Part shown: positions 48,315 through 57,913 of the stretch, piece after piece
Numbering within the stretch: the stretch's first letter is position 1
Layout of the letters: the number at the start of each line of letters is the position of its first letter
Assembly: GCF_902833905.1 (NCBI RefSeq)
Contig: NZ_CADFGP010000008.1
Location: 164,107 to 228,106, forward strand
Reading direction: 5' to 3'
Length of the DNA stretch: 64,000 bases
DNA from: Paraburkholderia tuberum STM678
Lineage (GTDB): Bacteria; Pseudomonadota; Gammaproteobacteria; Burkholderiales; Burkholderiaceae
Made by a program: the position numbers and the translations under genes
The notes under the pieces: generated by a model
Seen by the model: the letters and a program-made list of their open reading frames with translations, nothing else
Database searches by the model: none
Told to the model about the DNA's origin: nothing

Positions 48315-49316
48315 TCAGGCCGACTCGTCGCCCTCCGTTTCGGCCGCGCCGGCCGTCTGCTCCGGCCACAGCCATGGATGCGGCGACGCGCGCCGGTAAC
48401 CTTCCGCGCCCATCAGCAGATCGAGCGTGAGGCTCGCGAGGTCGTCCGCGAATGGATCGAACTCGTAGTCCTTCGCCTGAATGCCGATCTTGCGGTAAGT
48501 ATGGCATTCGTCGCACGACTCCGCCTTCAGCGCGGCGTTTTTCGATTCGGCCTCGCGCGCGGCTGCGTCGGCGTCGGGCGAGCCGGCTACCTGGTACGCG
48601 ATGCCCTTCGTCGAATCGCAGTTCGAGCATTTGCTACGGACCATATGCCATTCGGTCGCGCACAATCCGCATTGCAGATAGCGATAGTTGTCGTACGCGC
48701 CGCCGATGCGCAGCGTGCTCGCCACCGGATGCGAGCCGCACACCGGGCACAGGCCCGGTGTGTCGAGGTACGGTACGGCGCGCTTGTCGATGTCGGCGGC
48801 GAGGTCGGTCCATACGACCTGCAGCGCGGCCATGATGAACGGCGCGCTCGCCGGATCGACGTCGGCGAAGCGCTGCGCGAAGATCGCGTCGGCCTGCGCT
48901 TCGAGCGCGGCGACGTCGAGCGAGCGCAGGCGCGCGAACAACGCCACGAGCGGCGGCGTCAACGGGGGACCCGCCGCTTCGATCCTGTCGAGCAGTTGTA
49001 GCAGCACGTCGCGCCACGCCGGATCGCGCGCGCCGGACAGCGCCGGAATCAGCGGCATCGAATACTGCTGCGCGCTCGCGATCAGCTCGGGGCTCGGTGG
49101 CTGGGCCTTGAAGTGCGCGAGCACCGCCTGCTGCGCATCGGCGAGCGCCGCCATCAGCCGCAGGTAGCCGGCAATCGGATTGCCGCGCGAGGCGAGCTGA
49201 CGCAGGCGCGCGGCGCGCGGCGCGAACACCGCGAGCCGCTCGGGCATGCGGATGCGGGGTATTGCCGAGGGATCGAGCGACTCGATGTCGGCGGCTTCGA
49301 GAATGCGTTGAGTCAA
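48315..49316 (-). CDS. fdhE: Formate dehydrogenase accessory protein FdhE
   Basis: A 333-residue protein with four cysteine pairs in the second half: CPVCGSHPVAS, QCGLCATEWHM, KCSNCDSTKG, and SCDECHTYRKI. FdhE is needed for activity of selenium-dependent formate dehydrogenases O and N. Its location between selA and the fdo genes agrees. Start ATG at 49316. Confidence 0.95.
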   Translation of the reverse strand: MTQRILEAADIESLDPSAIPRIRMPERLAVFAPRAARLRQLASRGNPIAGYLRLMAALADAQQAVLAHFKAQPPSPELIASAQQYSMPLIPALSGARDPAWRDVLLQLLDRIEAAGPPLTPPLVALFARLRSLDVAALEAQADAIFAQRFADVDPASAPFIMAALQVVWTDLAADIDKRAVPYLDTPGLCPVCGSHPVASTLRIGGAYDNYRYLQCGLCATEWHMVRSKCSNCDSTKGIAYQVAGSPDADAAAREAESKNAALKAESCDECHTYRKIGIQAKDYEFDPFADDLASLTLDLLMGAEGYRRASPHPWLWPEQTAGAAETEGDESA

Positions 49317-49439
49317 GATATCGACCTCTGAAAACTGAAAGGCCGCCGCCCGTCATCGACGAAGCGCGGCGGCCCGGTGCGAGGGGCGCTGCGTCGAGTG
49401 CATTAGAGTCCGCATCGGAGCAGCGTCTATGGAGCGTAT

Positions 49440-50096
49440 TTACTTGCCGATGATTTCCCTGAACCAGTTTGGATGATGCTTGCGCGCCCAGCCATAGGTA
49501 ACGGTGCCGCGCGTCATCGCACCTATGGAGCCCTTGACCCACAGCGCCGCATAGATATGCACGATGATGCCGACGATCAGCAGGAATGCCGTCACGGCAT
49601 GCACGAGCGCCGAGAGCCGGATCACACCGATCGGGAAATAGAACGAAAAGTAGCGCCGCCAGATCACGATGCCGCTCAGCAACAGCAGCAGCATACAGAT
49701 CACCATCACGAAGAACAGCAGCTTCTGCCCGGCGTTGTACCTGCCGATTGCGGGCAGGCGTTCCTCGCGATTGTTCAGCACGTCGCCGATCTGCTTCATC
49801 CACTGGATATCCGCCTGGTCCAGATAGTTGTGATGCCAGAAGCGCAACGCAAGAATCAGGAACGAGATGAACATCACGCAGCCGATGAACGGGTGCAGAA
49901 TCCGCGTCCACTGCCCGCCGCCGAGTACCACGTACAGAAACGCCATCGACGGATGGAACAGCGCGAGACCGGACAGCGCAAGCAGGATGAAACAGATCGC
50001 GGTGATCCAATGATTCGTGCGCTCGTTCGGCGTATAGCGCACGATCAGTCGGTTGCCCTTTACGTCCGTGAAGTCGGTGTGCTCAGAGTGGTTCAT
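49440..50096 (-). CDS. fdoI: Formate dehydrogenase gamma subunit (cytochrome b)
   Basis: A 218-residue protein with four membrane helices ([76 protein letters not shown]) and histidines placed for two haem b groups. It anchors the dehydrogenase to the membrane and passes electrons to quinone. It starts by a 4-base overlap with the beta subunit gene. Confidence 0.96.
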   Translation of the reverse strand: MNHSEHTDFTDVKGNRLIVRYTPNERTNHWITAICFILLALSGLALFHPSMAFLYVVLGGGQWTRILHPFIGCVMFISFLILALRFWHHNYLDQADIQWMKQIGDVLNNREERLPAIGRYNAGQKLLFFVMVICMLLLLLSGIVIWRRYFSFYFPIGVIRLSALVHAVTAFLLIVGIIVHIYAALWVKGSIGAMTRGTVTYGWARKHHPNWFREIIGK

Positions 50097-51016
50097 TGCC
50101 TACCCTCCCGCGAACGGCGTGCTTCTTCGGCTTCCTTGACGGCTGCGGCTTCGTCGGCCTCGGACACCTCGTTCGGGCCGACGCGCGTGTAGTGGAAGAA
50201 GCCCGCGAGCGCGGCGATCCCCATAATGGCGAGCCCGATCGGCTTGGCGATGCCCTTCCACAACGAGACCAGCGGACTGATGCGCGGATCGTCCGGCAGG
50301 CCGTGATACAGCGACGGCCGGTCGGCGTGGTGCAACACGTACATCACATGCGTGCCGCCGACCTTGTCCGGGTTATACAGGCCAGCGTTCTGAAAACCGC
50401 GCTCCTTCAGATCGACGATGCGGTCCTCGGCCTGCTGCTTCATGTCCTCCTTGGTGCCGAACATGATCGCGCCGGTCGGGCAGGTCTTCACGCACGCCGG
50501 CTCCTGGCCGACCGCCACACGATCCGAACACAGCGTGCACTTGTACACGCGGTGATCCTTCTTCGACATACGCGGGATGTCGAACGGGCAGCCAGCGATG
50601 CAGAAGCCGCAGCCGATGCAGTTCTCCTGGTGGAAATCCACGATGCCGTTCGTGTACTGCACGATCGCGCCCGGCGCCGGACAGGCCTTCAGGCAGCCCG
50701 GGTCCTCGCAGTGCATGCAGCCGTCCTTGCGGATCAGCCATTCGATATCGCCGGCGGAATTCTCGTACTCGGCAAACCGCATGACGGTCCACGAATGCTC
50801 GGTGAGATCGGGCGGGTTGTCGTAGACGCCCACGTTCACGCCGATCTCGTCGCGCAGATCGTTCCACTCCATGCAGGCCGTCTGACACGCCTTGCAGCCG
50901 ATGCACTTCGACACGTCGATGAGCTTCGCGACCGTGCCCGTGGCCGGCTCGCGAATCACCGGCGGCTGCGTGGTGGTGGCCGAAACGCGTCTGATGTCCA
51001 GTGATTGCAGTGCCAT
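50093..51016 (-). CDS. fdoH: Formate dehydrogenase beta subunit (iron-sulphur)
   Basis: A 307-residue ferredoxin-like protein with four cysteine clusters for [4Fe-4S]: [48 protein letters not shown] and CTLCSDRV with [14 protein letters not shown]-terminal membrane helix ([16 protein letters not shown]) anchors it. Overlaps the gamma subunit gene by 4 bases. Confidence 0.96.
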   Translation of the reverse strand: MALQSLDIRRVSATTTQPPVIREPATGTVAKLIDVSKCIGCKACQTACMEWNDLRDEIGVNVGVYDNPPDLTEHSWTVMRFAEYENSAGDIEWLIRKDGCMHCEDPGCLKACPAPGAIVQYTNGIVDFHQENCIGCGFCIAGCPFDIPRMSKKDHRVYKCTLCSDRVAVGQEPACVKTCPTGAIMFGTKEDMKQQAEDRIVDLKERGFQNAGLYNPDKVGGTHVMYVLHHADRPSLYHGLPDDPRISPLVSLWKGIAKPIGLAIMGIAALAGFFHYTRVGPNEVSEADEAAAVKEAEEARRSREGRQ

Positions 51017-51025
51017 CTCTTTTCC

Positions 51026-54000
51026 TTATGCCTTTTCGACCTTGACGAGGAACGACTTGAATTCCGGTGTCTGCGAATTCCCGTCGCCCACCGGGGGCGT
51101 CAGCGTATTGATGAGATAGCCCGGCCTCGCGATCCCTTTGAAGCCCCAATGGAGCGGCAGCCCGACGGTCTGCACCTTCTTGCCTTCGATCATCAGCGGT
51201 TTGATCCGCTTCGTCACGACCGCGACGGCCACCAGGTGCCCGCGGTTCGAACTCACCTTGACCCGGTCGCCGGCTACCACGCCGATCTCCTTCGCGAGGT
51301 CTTCGCCAATCTCGACGAACTGCTCGGGCTGGATGATCGCGTTCAGACGCGCGTGTTTGGTCCAGTAGTGGAAATGCTCGGTCAGACGATAGGTGGTCGC
51401 CGTATGCGGGAAGTTCTCGTGCGTGCCGAACGTGGCCTTGTCGTCCGGGAACACGCGCGCCGCAGGATTGCTGACGACCAACTTGTTGTCCGGATGCAGC
51501 GGGTTGTAGCCGAGCGGCGTTTCGAACGGCTCGTAGTGCTCGGGGAATGGCCCTTCCACCAAAGCTTCGCGCGCGAAGAAGCAAGCCACGCCTTCCGGAT
51601 TCATGATGAACGGATTCATGCCGTCTTCGGGCGGCTCGTCGACCTTGAAGTCCGGAATGTCGGCGCCCGACCACCTGCTGCCGTTCCACGCGATCAGCTT
51701 GCGCGTCGGATCGAACGGCTTGCCACTGAGATCGCACGACGCGCGGTTGTACAGAACCCGCCGGTTCACCGGCCATGCCCAGGCCCAGTTCAGCGTGTTG
51801 CCGATGCCGGTCGGGTCCGAGTTGTCGCGGCGGCCCATCTGGTTGCCCGCCTGGGTCCACGCGCCGCAGAAGATCCAGCAGCCGCTCGAGGTCGAGCCGT
51901 CGTCGCGCAGCAGCGCGAAACTCGCGAGCTGCTCGCCCTTCTTCGCGAGCACCTTGGTCGTGTCCTTCGGATCGGTGACATCCGCGAGCGCCTTGCCGTT
52001 GTACTCCATCGCGAGTTCTTCGGGCGTCGGGCTTTCCGGGTTCGCATACGGCCAGCTCATGTTCAGGATCGGATCGGGATACTTGCCGCCGTCCTTGCGA
52101 TAAGCGTCGCGAATACGCAGCCACAGCCCCGCCATGATATCGAGGTCGCTCTTCGCTTCGCCGGGACCGTCCGCGCCCTGCCAATGCCACTGCAGCACCC
52201 GGCTCGAACTAACGAGCGAGCCGCGTTCCTCGGCGAAGCAGGTGGTCGGTAGACGAAACACCTCTGTCTGGATCGAGCCGCTGTCGACGTCGTTTAACGG
52301 GCCGTAGTTCTTCCAGAACTCCGACGTTTCGGTCGCGAGCGGATCCATGATCACGAGCCACTTCAGCTTGGCCAGCGCCGCGCCGTTCTTCGCCTTGAAC
52401 GGCGCGGCGGCAAGCGGATTGAAGCCCTGCGCGATGTAGCCGGTCATTTTGCCCTGATTCATCAGCTCGAAGACCTGCAGCAGGTCGTAGGACTTGTCGA
52501 GCTTCGGCAGATAGTCGAAAGCGAAGTTGTTGTCGGCGGTCGCCTTGTCGCCCCACCACGATTTCATGAAGCTCACGTGGAACGCGCGATAGTTGCGCCA
52601 GTAGCTCAGCTGGTTCGGCCGCAGCGGCTGTTTGGCGCGCTTCGCGATGTAGGCGTCGAAGTCCTGCTCCGCTTCCATGGGCAGCGTCATGTAGCCCGGC
52701 AGCAGGTTCGACATCAGGCCGAGATCCGTCAGGCCCTGGATGTTCGAATGGCCGCGCAGCGCGTTCATGCCGCCGCCCGCGATGCCGATGTTGCCGAGCA
52801 GCAGTTGCACCATCGCGCCGGTGCGGATGATCTGCGAGCCGACCGAGTGATGCGTCCAGCCGAGCGCGTACATGATCGTGGCCGCGCGGTTCGGCACCGA
52901 CGTCGACGCGAGCATCTCGCACACGTGCTGGAACTTCTCCTTCGGCACGCCGCAGATTTTCTCGACCTGCTCGGGCGTGTAGCGCGAGTAGTGCTGCTTC
53001 ATCAGCTGATAGACGCAGCGCGGGTCCTGCAGCGTCGGATCGACCTTGGCGAAGCCGTCATCGCCGCGCACGTAGTCCCACGAGGCCTTGTCGTAGCTGC
53101 GCGTGTCGGCGTGGTAGCCGGAAAACAGGCCGTCCTTGAACGCGAAATCCTCGCGCACGATGAACGGCACGTCCGTGTAGTTCTTCACGTACTCGTGCTG
53201 GATCTTGTCGTTCGTCAGCAGGTAGTTGATCACCCCGCCGAGGAACGCAATGTCCGTACCGGTGCGGATCTGCACGAAGTAGTCCGCGACCGACGCCGTA
53301 CGCGTAAAGCGCGGGTCGACCACGATCAGACGCGCCTTGCGGTGCGCCTTGGCTTCGGTGACCCATTTGAAACCGCATGGGTGTGCCTCGGCCGCATTGC
53401 CGCCCATCACGAGAATCACGTCCGCGTTTCTGATGTCGACCCAATGGTTCGTCATCGCTCCACGGCCAAACGTCGGGGCAAGACCTGCCACCGTCGGGCC
53501 ATGTCAGACACGCGCCTGATTGTCGAATCCGAGCATGCCAAGACTGCGAATAGTCTTGTGCGTCAGATAACCCACCTCGTTGCTGCCGGCCGATGCCGCG
53601 AGCATGCCGGTAGTCAGCCAGCGGTTGACCTTCTTGCCGTCCGCGGTCGTCTCGACGAAGTTCGCGTCGCGGTCTTCCTTCATCAGCTTCGCGATGCGGT
53701 CTAGCGCGTCTTCCCACGAGATGCGCTTCCACTCGCTCGCCCCGGCCGCGCGGTACTCGGGATAGCGCAGACGGCTCGAGCTATGGATGAAGTCGATCAG
53801 GCTCGCGCCCTTCGGGCACAGCGTGCCGCGATTGACCGGATGGTCGGGGTCGCCCTCGATGTGGAAGATGCTCGTCTTCACATTCTTGGCCTCGTCGCCA
53901 AGACCGTACATCAGGATGCCGCAGCCCACCGAACAGTAGGGGCAGGTGTTGCGGGTTTCAGTCGCACGCGACAATTTGTACTGACGGACTTCGGCCAGCG

Positions 54001-54094
54001 CGGGTGTCGGCGAGAAGCCCATCAGGGCCAGGCTCGATCCGGCAAGTGTCGTGGCAGAGACCTTCAGGAATTGTCGCCGAGTCATTTGCGTCAT
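51026..54094 (-). CDS. fdoG: Formate dehydrogenase alpha subunit, selenocysteine-containing
   Basis: A 1022-residue molybdopterin enzyme when the in-frame TGA at 53504-53506 is read as selenocysteine: the frame continues from DNQARV, then U, into HGPTVAGLAPTFGRGA. Start at ATG 54094 (GAGG upstream), giving a Tat signal peptide (MTRRQFLKVSATTLAGSSLA). Then a [4Fe-4S] motif (TCPYCSVGCG) and the molybdenum-binding parts (SNRGHLVAVAV near the end). It oxidises formate at the outer side of the membrane; together with fdoH and fdoI it forms the whole respiratory enzyme. The TGA is not a mutation because sel genes and a SECIS are present. Confidence 0.97.
53467..53506 (-). promoter_or_regulatory. 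SECIS element of fdoG
   Basis: Directly after the TGA the RNA reads TGACATGGCCCGACGG, TGGCAGGTCTTGCC. The tip stem GGCA/TGCC with loop GGTCT is the conserved bacterial SECIS, very close to that of E. coli fdnG/fdoG. SelB binds it to allow selenocysteine insertion. Confidence 0.92.
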
Positions 54095-54128
54095 TGCATG
54101 GCCTCGGCTCTTTTGGGGACAAAATTGA

Positions 54129-54134
54129 TTATAG
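54129..54134 (-). promoter_or_regulatory. Likely -10 element of the fdo operon
   Basis: A perfect TATAAT on the minus strand, 35 bases before the fdoG start. The -35 region is weak, so an activator is probably needed. The intergenic region is shared with selD on the other strand. Confidence 0.5.
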
Positions 54135-54342
54135 ATGCCGTTTCGCGACATGCAGCATAGTGCATTCGCCACCCCGGTAGATGGGACATGCGAAAGTCAC
54201 TTGAAAGGGGCCGTTTATCGCTCGGCAAAACGGGGGTCGAAACGGGTTCGGCATAGAGCCGGTTTGCGCCCGTGCCGACGCTGCACAGGGTGAAAACAAC
54301 CCTCATAATGCGGTCATTCGACGAACCCCAACTCTCGCCCCC

Positions 54343-55401
54343 ATGACCCAAGTCCAAGCAAGCCAGTCGCCCCGCCTGACGAGCCTGTCGCACGGCGGCG
54401 GCTGCGGCTGCAAGATCGCGCCCGGCCTGCTCGCCGATCTGCTCAAGCGCAGCGCGCCGCTGCCATTCTTCCCCGACCTGCTGGTCGGCAACGACACCGC
54501 CGACGACGCCGCCGTCTACAAGCTCAACGAAGACCAGGCGATCGTCGCGACCACCGATTTCTTCATGCCGATCGTCGACGATCCATTCGACTTCGGCCGC
54601 ATCGCCGCGACCAACGCGATCTCCGACGTCTACGCGATGGGCGGCAAGCCGATCATGGCGCTCGCGATCGTCGGCATGCCGATCAACGTGCTGCCGCACG
54701 ACGTGATCGCGGCCGTGCTGAAAGGCGGCGAATCGGTCTGCGCGGAAGCAGGCATCCCGCTCGCGGGCGGCCATTCGATCGATTCCGTCGAGCCGATTTA
54801 CGGCCTCGTCGCGCTGGGCATCGTCGATCCGAAGCGCGTCAAGCGCAACGCGGGCGGCCAGGCCGGCGACGTGCTGATCCTCGGCAAACCGCTCGGCGTC
54901 GGGATTCTGTCCGCGGCATTGAAGAAAGACCGGCTCGACGAGGCCGGCTACGCGGCAATGATCGGCGCGACCACCAAGCTGAACCGGCCGGGCGCCGAGC
55001 TGGCGCGGCTCGACGGCGTGCATGCGCTGACCGACATCACCGGCTTCGGCCTGCTCGGCCACACGCTGGAACTCGCACGCGGCTCGAAGCTGACCGCGCG
55101 TGTGCGCTACGCGGACCTGCCGTGGCTGCCGAACGTCGCGAGCCTCGCGCAAGCAGGCATTTTCACCGGCGCATCGGGCCGCAACTGGGATGCCTACGGC
55201 CACGACGTGGTGCTGCCCGCCACCTTGCCGTCCGCCGGCCGCGCGTTGTTGACCGATCCGCAGACGTCGGGCGGGCTGCTAGTGTCGTGCTCGCCCGAAG
55301 CGGTAGACGAAGTGCTCGCGCTGTTCCGCGCCGATGGCTTTGCCGACGCACGGGTGATCGGCGAGCTGGTGAGCGGGCAAGCGCGGGTCGAAGTCATCTG
55401 A
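54343..55401 (+). CDS. selD: Selenide water dikinase SelD
   Basis: A 352-residue enzyme making selenophosphate from selenide and ATP. The active-site loop reads HGGGCGCKIAPGLLADLLKR; the key residue is Cys, not selenocysteine. ATP and metal parts: LVGNDTADDAAVYKLNED and IVATTDFFMPIVDDPFDFG. It supplies SelA and SelU. Divergent from fdoG. Confidence 0.97.
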   Translation: MTQVQASQSPRLTSLSHGGGCGCKIAPGLLADLLKRSAPLPFFPDLLVGNDTADDAAVYKLNEDQAIVATTDFFMPIVDDPFDFGRIAATNAISDVYAMGGKPIMALAIVGMPINVLPHDVIAAVLKGGESVCAEAGIPLAGGHSIDSVEPIYGLVALGIVDPKRVKRNAGGQAGDVLILGKPLGVGILSAALKKDRLDEAGYAAMIGATTKLNRPGAELARLDGVHALTDITGFGLLGHTLELARGSKLTARVRYADLPWLPNVASLAQAGIFTGASGRNWDAYGHDVVLPATLPSAGRALLTDPQTSGGLLVSCSPEAVDEVLALFRADGFADARVIGELVSGQARVEVI

Positions 55402-55517
55402 GGTAGGCGGCCGAAGGACGTCACTGGAGACCCCGGGAAGGACGCATATAACCGGCCCGAACGAGCCGCCCATGCGATAATTTCGGTCTTCCCGCGGTCC
55501 GTTTTGTCCCTACTCCC

Positions 55518-56585
55518 TTGAAAAGTCTTCTAGTCAGCCTCGACAAAGCCGGCGATTTCGATGAAATCGTCGACGTTCGCACTCCGCTAGAGTTCGAGGA
55601 AGACCATATTCCCGGCGCGACCAACGCGCCAGTGCTGAGCAACGAGGAACGCGTGCTGGTCGGCACGACCTACACGCAGGTGTCGCCGTTCGAGGGCACG
55701 CGGCTCGGCGCGGCGTTGGTCGCGCGCAACATCGCGCATCATCTGGAAACCACGTTCGCCGACCGGCCGCGCAACTGGCGCCCGCTGATCTACTGCTGGC
55801 GCGGCGGCAAGCGTTCGGGCTCGGTCACGACACTGTTCAACATGATCGGCTGGTCGGCGCGGCAGCTCGACGGCGGCTACAAGAGCTACCGGCGCGCCAC
55901 GCTGGAGAGGCTCGAAACCCTGCCGCGTCGTTTCAGCTATATCGCGCTCGTGGGCCCGACCGGCAGCGGCAAGACCCGGCTGCTGTCGGCGCTGCATGAG
56001 GCCGGCGCGCAAACGCTCGACCTCGAGGCGCTCGCCGCGCATCGCGGCTCGCTGCTCGGCGCGTATGCGGGCGTGGCGCAGCCGTCGCAAAAGCGTTTCG
56101 ACACGCTGCTCGTCACCGCGCTGCGCGACTTCGACGTGAACCGGCCGGTGTTCGTCGAGGCGGAAAGCCGGCGCATCGGCTCCGTCACGCTGCCGCTCGC
56201 GCTGCTCGAAACGTTTCATCGCGGCGCGTGCGTCGAGGTGCGCTCGAGCAGCGAGGACCGCGCGGCGTTTCTTTTGCAGGATTACGCGCATCTGTTCGAG
56301 CATCCCGATTACTTCAAGGGACAGCTGGAACGGTTGATCGGTCTGCACAGCCGCGAGCGGGTCACGTGCTGGCTGCGGCTCGTCGACGAGAACCGGCGCG
56401 CCGAGCTCGCGCGCGAACTGATCGAACGGCACTACGATCCCGCATACGCGCGCAGCAGCGGCCAGCATTTCGAGCAGTTGCCCAACTCGCTGCAACTCGA
56501 TTTCCGCCCGAACGACGCCGACATCGTCGAGCAGGCGAAAACGCTGCTCGCGCAGCTCGATACCCGCACGCTAGTCGTCGGTTGA
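55518..56585 (+). CDS. mnmH: tRNA 2-selenouridine synthase SelU
   Basis: A 355-residue protein of a rhodanese domain (IVDVRTPLEFEEDHIPGATN; catalytic Cys in IYCWRGGKRSGS) followed by a P-loop domain (ALVGPTGSGKTRLLSAL). It replaces sulphur by selenium in the wobble uridine of tRNA-Lys, Glu and Gln, using selenophosphate. The frame opens at a TTG at 55518 without a clear ribosome site. Follows selD by 116 bases. Confidence 0.95.
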   Translation: MKSLLVSLDKAGDFDEIVDVRTPLEFEEDHIPGATNAPVLSNEERVLVGTTYTQVSPFEGTRLGAALVARNIAHHLETTFADRPRNWRPLIYCWRGGKRSGSVTTLFNMIGWSARQLDGGYKSYRRATLERLETLPRRFSYIALVGPTGSGKTRLLSALHEAGAQTLDLEALAAHRGSLLGAYAGVAQPSQKRFDTLLVTALRDFDVNRPVFVEAESRRIGSVTLPLALLETFHRGACVEVRSSSEDRAAFLLQDYAHLFEHPDYFKGQLERLIGLHSRERVTCWLRLVDENRRAELARELIERHYDPAYARSSGQHFEQLPNSLQLDFRPNDADIVEQAKTLLAQLDTRTLVVG

Positions 56586-56610
56586 TCCACAACGACATTC
56601 AACAACCATC

Positions 56611-57666
56611 ATGCAATCAACCCTTCGGCAACCCCGCGTCACGCTTGGCTGGATCGTGTTCCTGCTGATCGCCGTCGTCGGCCTCTTCTATGTGAAGTGG
56701 TTTCCGTACTACAACCGCGCGTTCGTCGCCGCGAGCCAGCATTCGATCGGCAAGTCGATCCTGATGGGCACGTCCGCGAGCGCGCCGGCGGCGTCATGGC
56801 AGGCCGCGATCGACTTCGCGCTCGCTTACGGCAAGGCAATCTGGCAGGCGATGGTGCTCGGCCTGCTGCTCGGCTCCGCGGTACAGGCGCTGATTCCACC
56901 GCAATGGGTCGCGCGCACGCTCGGCCGTGCCGACTTCAACAGCGTCGTCAAAGGCGGCCTGATGTCGTTGCCGGGCATGATGTGCACCTGCTGCGCGGCG
57001 CCGGTCGTCGCGGGCCTGCGCGCGCGTGAAGCGGCGCCGGGCGCGGCGATTGCTTTTTGGCTTGGTAATACCGCGCTGAATCCCGCTACGCTGATCTTCA
57101 TGGGCTTCGTGCTCGGCTGGCAGTGGATGGGCCTGCGCCTCGCGCTCGGCATCGTGATGGTGTTCGGCCTTGGCTACGTCGTGAACCGCATGGTCACGCC
57201 GCAGGAAGCGCAAGCGTCGCGAGAGGCCGTCGCGCAACGGGTCAGCGCCGACGATCCAGGCACCGCGTTCTCGCGCTGGATCACGATTCTGGGGCGCATG
57301 ACGCTGCGGCTCGTGCCGGAATACATCGCGCTCGTGCTGATTCTCGGCGCGGCGCGCGCGTGGCTGTTTCCGCACATCGGCCCGGACGTCGACAACAGCC
57401 TGCTGTGGATCATCGCGCTGTCGATCGCCGGCACGCTGTTCGTGATTCCGACCGCGGGTGAAGTGCCGATCATTCAGGCGATGCTGTCATTCGGCATGGC
57501 CGCCGGCCCCGCCGGCGCGCTGCTGATGACGCTGCCGCTCGTCAGCGTGCCGTCGCTCGCGATGCTCGCGCGGTCGTTTCCGCGGCGCGTGCTGACGGTG
57601 GTGACCTGTGCAGTGGTGGTGGGCGGTGTCGTCAGTGGACTGCTGGCCGTTACGCTGGGCTTCTGA
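56611..57666 (+). CDS. Permease of the DUF318/ArsP type
   Basis: A 351-residue membrane protein with about eight to nine helices. It has the motif SLPGMMCTCCAAPVVAGLR, in which paired cysteines lie in the membrane, as in ArsP-type permeases that move organoarsenicals. Starts 25 bases after selU, same strand. The location suggests a role with selenium, for example export or import of a selenium compound, but this is only inferred. Confidence 0.88.
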   Translation: MQSTLRQPRVTLGWIVFLLIAVVGLFYVKWFPYYNRAFVAASQHSIGKSILMGTSASAPAASWQAAIDFALAYGKAIWQAMVLGLLLGSAVQALIPPQWVARTLGRADFNSVVKGGLMSLPGMMCTCCAAPVVAGLRAREAAPGAAIAFWLGNTALNPATLIFMGFVLGWQWMGLRLALGIVMVFGLGYVVNRMVTPQEAQASREAVAQRVSADDPGTAFSRWITILGRMTLRLVPEYIALVLILGAARAWLFPHIGPDVDNSLLWIIALSIAGTLFVIPTAGEVPIIQAMLSFGMAAGPAGALLMTLPLVSVPSLAMLARSFPRRVLTVVTCAVVVGGVVSGLLAVTLGF

Positions 57667-57702
57667 GTCGGTTTTTGAGTTCGAGTCGTAGAAGAAGGAA
57701 GC

Positions 57703-57837
57703 ATGAAACGTATTGCCGCATTCGCTGTCACGTGTTGGTCCGCTGCCGGGCTGCTGTACCTTGGACAGCACTCGGTGGCGCTGATCGCACTGAGCGGCGT
57801 CGTGGCGTTCGCGGGGTTCGATCTGCTGCGGCCGTGA
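57703..57837 (+). CDS. Small membrane protein, 44 residues
   Basis: MKRIAAFAVTCWSAAGLLYL, then SVALIALSGVVAFAGFDLLR. Two short hydrophobic helices. GAAGGAAG lies upstream of the ATG. Follows the permease by 36 bases and may be a partner subunit. Confidence 0.72.
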   Translation: MKRIAAFAVTCWSAAGLLYLGQHSVALIALSGVVAFAGFDLLRP

Positions 57838-57913
57838 CGGCGGCGTAGTTTTTCTCTGCTGCGAAAGTGCGCTCGTCCCTTGCGTTCGCCGTATCGTTCG
57901 CGTCCGCTTGCGC

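Noticed and set aside
48634..50010. Long open frame antisense or out of frame in the fdo/fdhE region
   Set aside because: High-GC shadow of real genes: arginine and alanine-rich with no domain.
51026..54172. Frameshifted or split formate dehydrogenase pseudogene
   Set aside because: The two frames are in register across one TGA, with a SECIS and all sel genes nearby.
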